DNA of 7,425 nucleotides. It comes from an uncultured Lachnospiraceae bacterium. Lineage in GTDB: Bacteria; Bacillota; Clostridia; Lachnospirales; Lachnospiraceae. A program made the position numbers and the translations under genes. This document shows, piece after piece, positions 6,361 to 7,425 of this stretch. Numbering within the stretch: position 1 is the stretch's first letter; each line of letters opens with the position of its first letter. The stretch lies in NCBI GenBank assembly GCA_902783735.1, contig CACZSE010000005.1:1-7425 (forward strand), in the 5' to 3' direction. A model generated the notes under the pieces. The model was given only the letters and a program-made list of their open reading frames with translations. It had not been told where the DNA came from and did no database searches.

Positions 6361-7293
6361 TTACACCTCTTTTTCAAATATCCTTAGTTTTGCACTCTTT
6401 GACCTTGTATTTTCCTCTCTCTCCCTTTCCCCCGGTAATATTGGTTTCTTTGTTATGACCTTTCCCTGTGGTACATTACCGCATACGCACACCGGAAAGC
6501 TTGGTGGACAGGTACATGGATTTTCCTGCTTTTTCATGGCAGATTTTACTATCCTGTCCTCCAATGAGTGAAACGTTATGATCGCCAGTCTCCCTCCGAC
6601 ATTCAAAAGATCGATCATATCATCCATGGTGTTTCGTAAGACTTCCAGTTCTCTGTTGCATTCGATCCTTATCGCCTGAAAGGTCTTTTTCGACGGATGC
6701 CCGTTCACCCTCATCCTGGCCGGTATGGCGGCCTTGATGATCTCATTTAACTCATATGTCGTTTCAATGGGCGACCCCTCTCTCGCCCTGACTATATGCT
6801 TTGCAATATTCTGTGCGAACCCTTCTTCACCGTAATCCCTTATTATCCTGAAGAGTTCCTTTTCGCTGTATGTGTTGACTATCTCTTTTGCTGTCAGACT
6901 CTGACGTCTGTCCATCCTCATATCAAGATCTGCGTCGTTTTTGTAAGAAAAACCTCTTTCGATCGTATCGAGCTGATATGAGCTGACTCCCAGGTCAAGC
7001 AATATGCCGTCCACCTTATCGATCCCAAGATCCTCAAGTATGGCCCTCATATTTTCGTAATTGCTCCTGACTATGGTGACATTGTTAAACTCTTCAAGGC
7101 GTTTCTTTGCCGCGTTTATGGCATCTTCATCCTGATCTATCCCTATAAGCCTTCCGCTCCCCTTAAGCTTCTTTGCTATCTCGTAGGAATGACCCGCTCC
7201 GCCCAGAGTTCCGTCAACGTATATTCCACCCTGTTTGATGTTCAGTCCTTCTATACACTCATCAAGAAGGACCGATCTGTGTTCAAACTCCAT
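6361..7293 (-). CDS. rsmH: 16S rRNA (cytosine(1402)-N4)-methyltransferase RsmH (MraW)
   Basis: RsmH transfers a methyl group from S-adenosylmethionine to N4 of C1402 in the ribosomal P site of 16S rRNA. The 310-aa length is typical. The SAM-binding motif [10 protein letters not shown] is at 27-36, an acidic residue for the SAM ribose lies in IGIDQD at 50-55, and the catalytic-face motif [12 protein letters not shown] is at 98-109. Further family signatures are [12 protein letters not shown] at 202-213, [12 protein letters not shown] at 239-250, and a CxC-x6-CxC cluster at 260-271 followed by the K-P-I-x-P and R-S-K-S-A-K-L-R ending. The ATG at 7293 comes three bases after the mraZ stop (TAA, GAT, ATG); no strong ribosome binding site is visible, which suggests translational coupling. 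Linkage between mraZ and ftsL is the standard dcw arrangement. Confidence 0.97.
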   Translation of the reverse strand: MEFEHRSVLLDECIEGLNIKQGGIYVDGTLGGAGHSYEIAKKLKGSGRLIGIDQDEDAINAAKKRLEEFNNVTIVRSNYENMRAILEDLGIDKVDGILLDLGVSSYQLDTIERGFSYKNDADLDMRMDRRQSLTAKEIVNTYSEKELFRIIRDYGEEGFAQNIAKHIVRAREGSPIETTYELNEIIKAAIPARMRVNGHPSKKTFQAIRIECNRELEVLRNTMDDMIDLLNVGGRLAIITFHSLEDRIVKSAMKKQENPCTCPPSFPVCVCGNVPQGKVITKKPILPGEREREENTRSKSAKLRIFEKEV

Positions 7294-7296
7294 ATC

Positions 7297-7425
7297 TTAT
7301 ATTCCAAATCCCAGATTCTGCATGTGCTCGGCGATCTCGTCCATATCGTCGAACTGTTTTGTACCTTCCCAGTTCTCCTTGCTCCAGATCTCGACTCTGC
7401 TGCCAACTCCCACGAAAACCACATC
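7297..7425 (-). CDS. mraZ: MraZ, C-terminal part (partial, cut by window edge)
   Basis: The last 42 residues and the stop codon of MraZ are present. MraZ is an AbrB-fold, ring-forming protein that binds repeats upstream of its own operon and regulates the dcw cluster. The visible part, VVFVGVGSRVEIWSKENWE and onward, is the second half of the repeated domain; the G-x-x-x-R-V/F-E-I/L-W segment is the family's C-terminal signature. The helical tail ends in MQNLGFGI. Its position immediately upstream of rsmH is the conserved one. The operon promoter and the MraZ binding repeats would lie beyond the right edge and cannot be examined. Confidence 0.93.
   Translation of the reverse strand, partial: DVVFVGVGSRVEIWSKENWEGTKQFDDMDEIAEHMQNLGFGI

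Noticed and set aside
6360..6377. TTG at 6377 as the ftsL start, adding MKKRCN
   Set aside because: The AGAGGTG ribosome binding site falls inside this extension and points to the ATG at 6359, one base after the rsmH stop.
5958..6458. Open plus-strand frame of 166 codons opposite ftsL and the rsmH end
   Set aside because: It is antisense to two well-supported genes, has no recognisable domain and no ribosome binding site that I could see; it looks like a shadow of the real coding frames.
1..7425. A previously undescribed system, mobile element, CRISPR array, tRNA or other RNA gene
   Set aside because: All coding space is filled by known division-cluster genes and nrdR. I saw no direct-repeat arrays, transposase frames, tRNA-like cloverleaf or foreign-looking composition; the longest non-coding stretch is 243 bases and is explained by a terminator and a promoter region.

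Overview
This window is a compact division and cell wall (dcw) cluster from a low-GC Gram-positive bacterium. The protein sequences (an FtsZ N-terminus of the MLEIKTN type, a Gram-positive-like DivIB, a short FtsL, MraZ) fit class Clostridia, and the gene content looks most like a Lachnospiraceae relative. The class is a fairly safe inference; the family is a guess from memory, not a database result. Every gene I can support lies on the minus strand, so the transcriptional order runs from right to left.

Layout in transcription order: the 3' end of mraZ (cut by the right window edge), rsmH, an ftsL-like gene, a class B penicillin-binding protein (ftsI/spoVD type), ftsW, divIB/ftsQ, ftsZ, a Rho-independent terminator, a 243-base regulatory gap, and the 5' part of nrdR (cut by the left edge). 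From mraZ to divIB the genes are separated by 1-12 bases or overlap (pbp and ftsW share 17 bases), so they almost certainly form one operon. A 97-base gap precedes ftsZ and holds a small hairpin, a possible promoter and a strong ribosome binding site that moves the ftsZ start to an internal TTG codon.

The genes act together. RsmH methylates 16S rRNA and MraZ is the usual regulator of this cluster. FtsZ forms the cytoplasmic ring. FtsL and DivIB are bitopic membrane proteins that support the septal synthase. FtsW (glycosyltransferase) and the class B PBP (transpeptidase) polymerise and cross-link septal peptidoglycan. The soluble Mur enzymes, mraY, murG and ftsA, common members of such clusters, are absent from this stretch.

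NrdR is a separate unit, a zinc-ribbon/ATP-cone repressor of ribonucleotide reductase genes. Its gene has a perfect consensus sigma-A type promoter (TTGACA, 17 bases, TATAAT) embedded in an imperfect inverted repeat, with two NrdR-box-like sites upstream, which suggests autoregulation. I found no novel defence, mobile or RNA-based system; the interesting points are start-site choice, cluster reduction and the nrdR promoter architecture.
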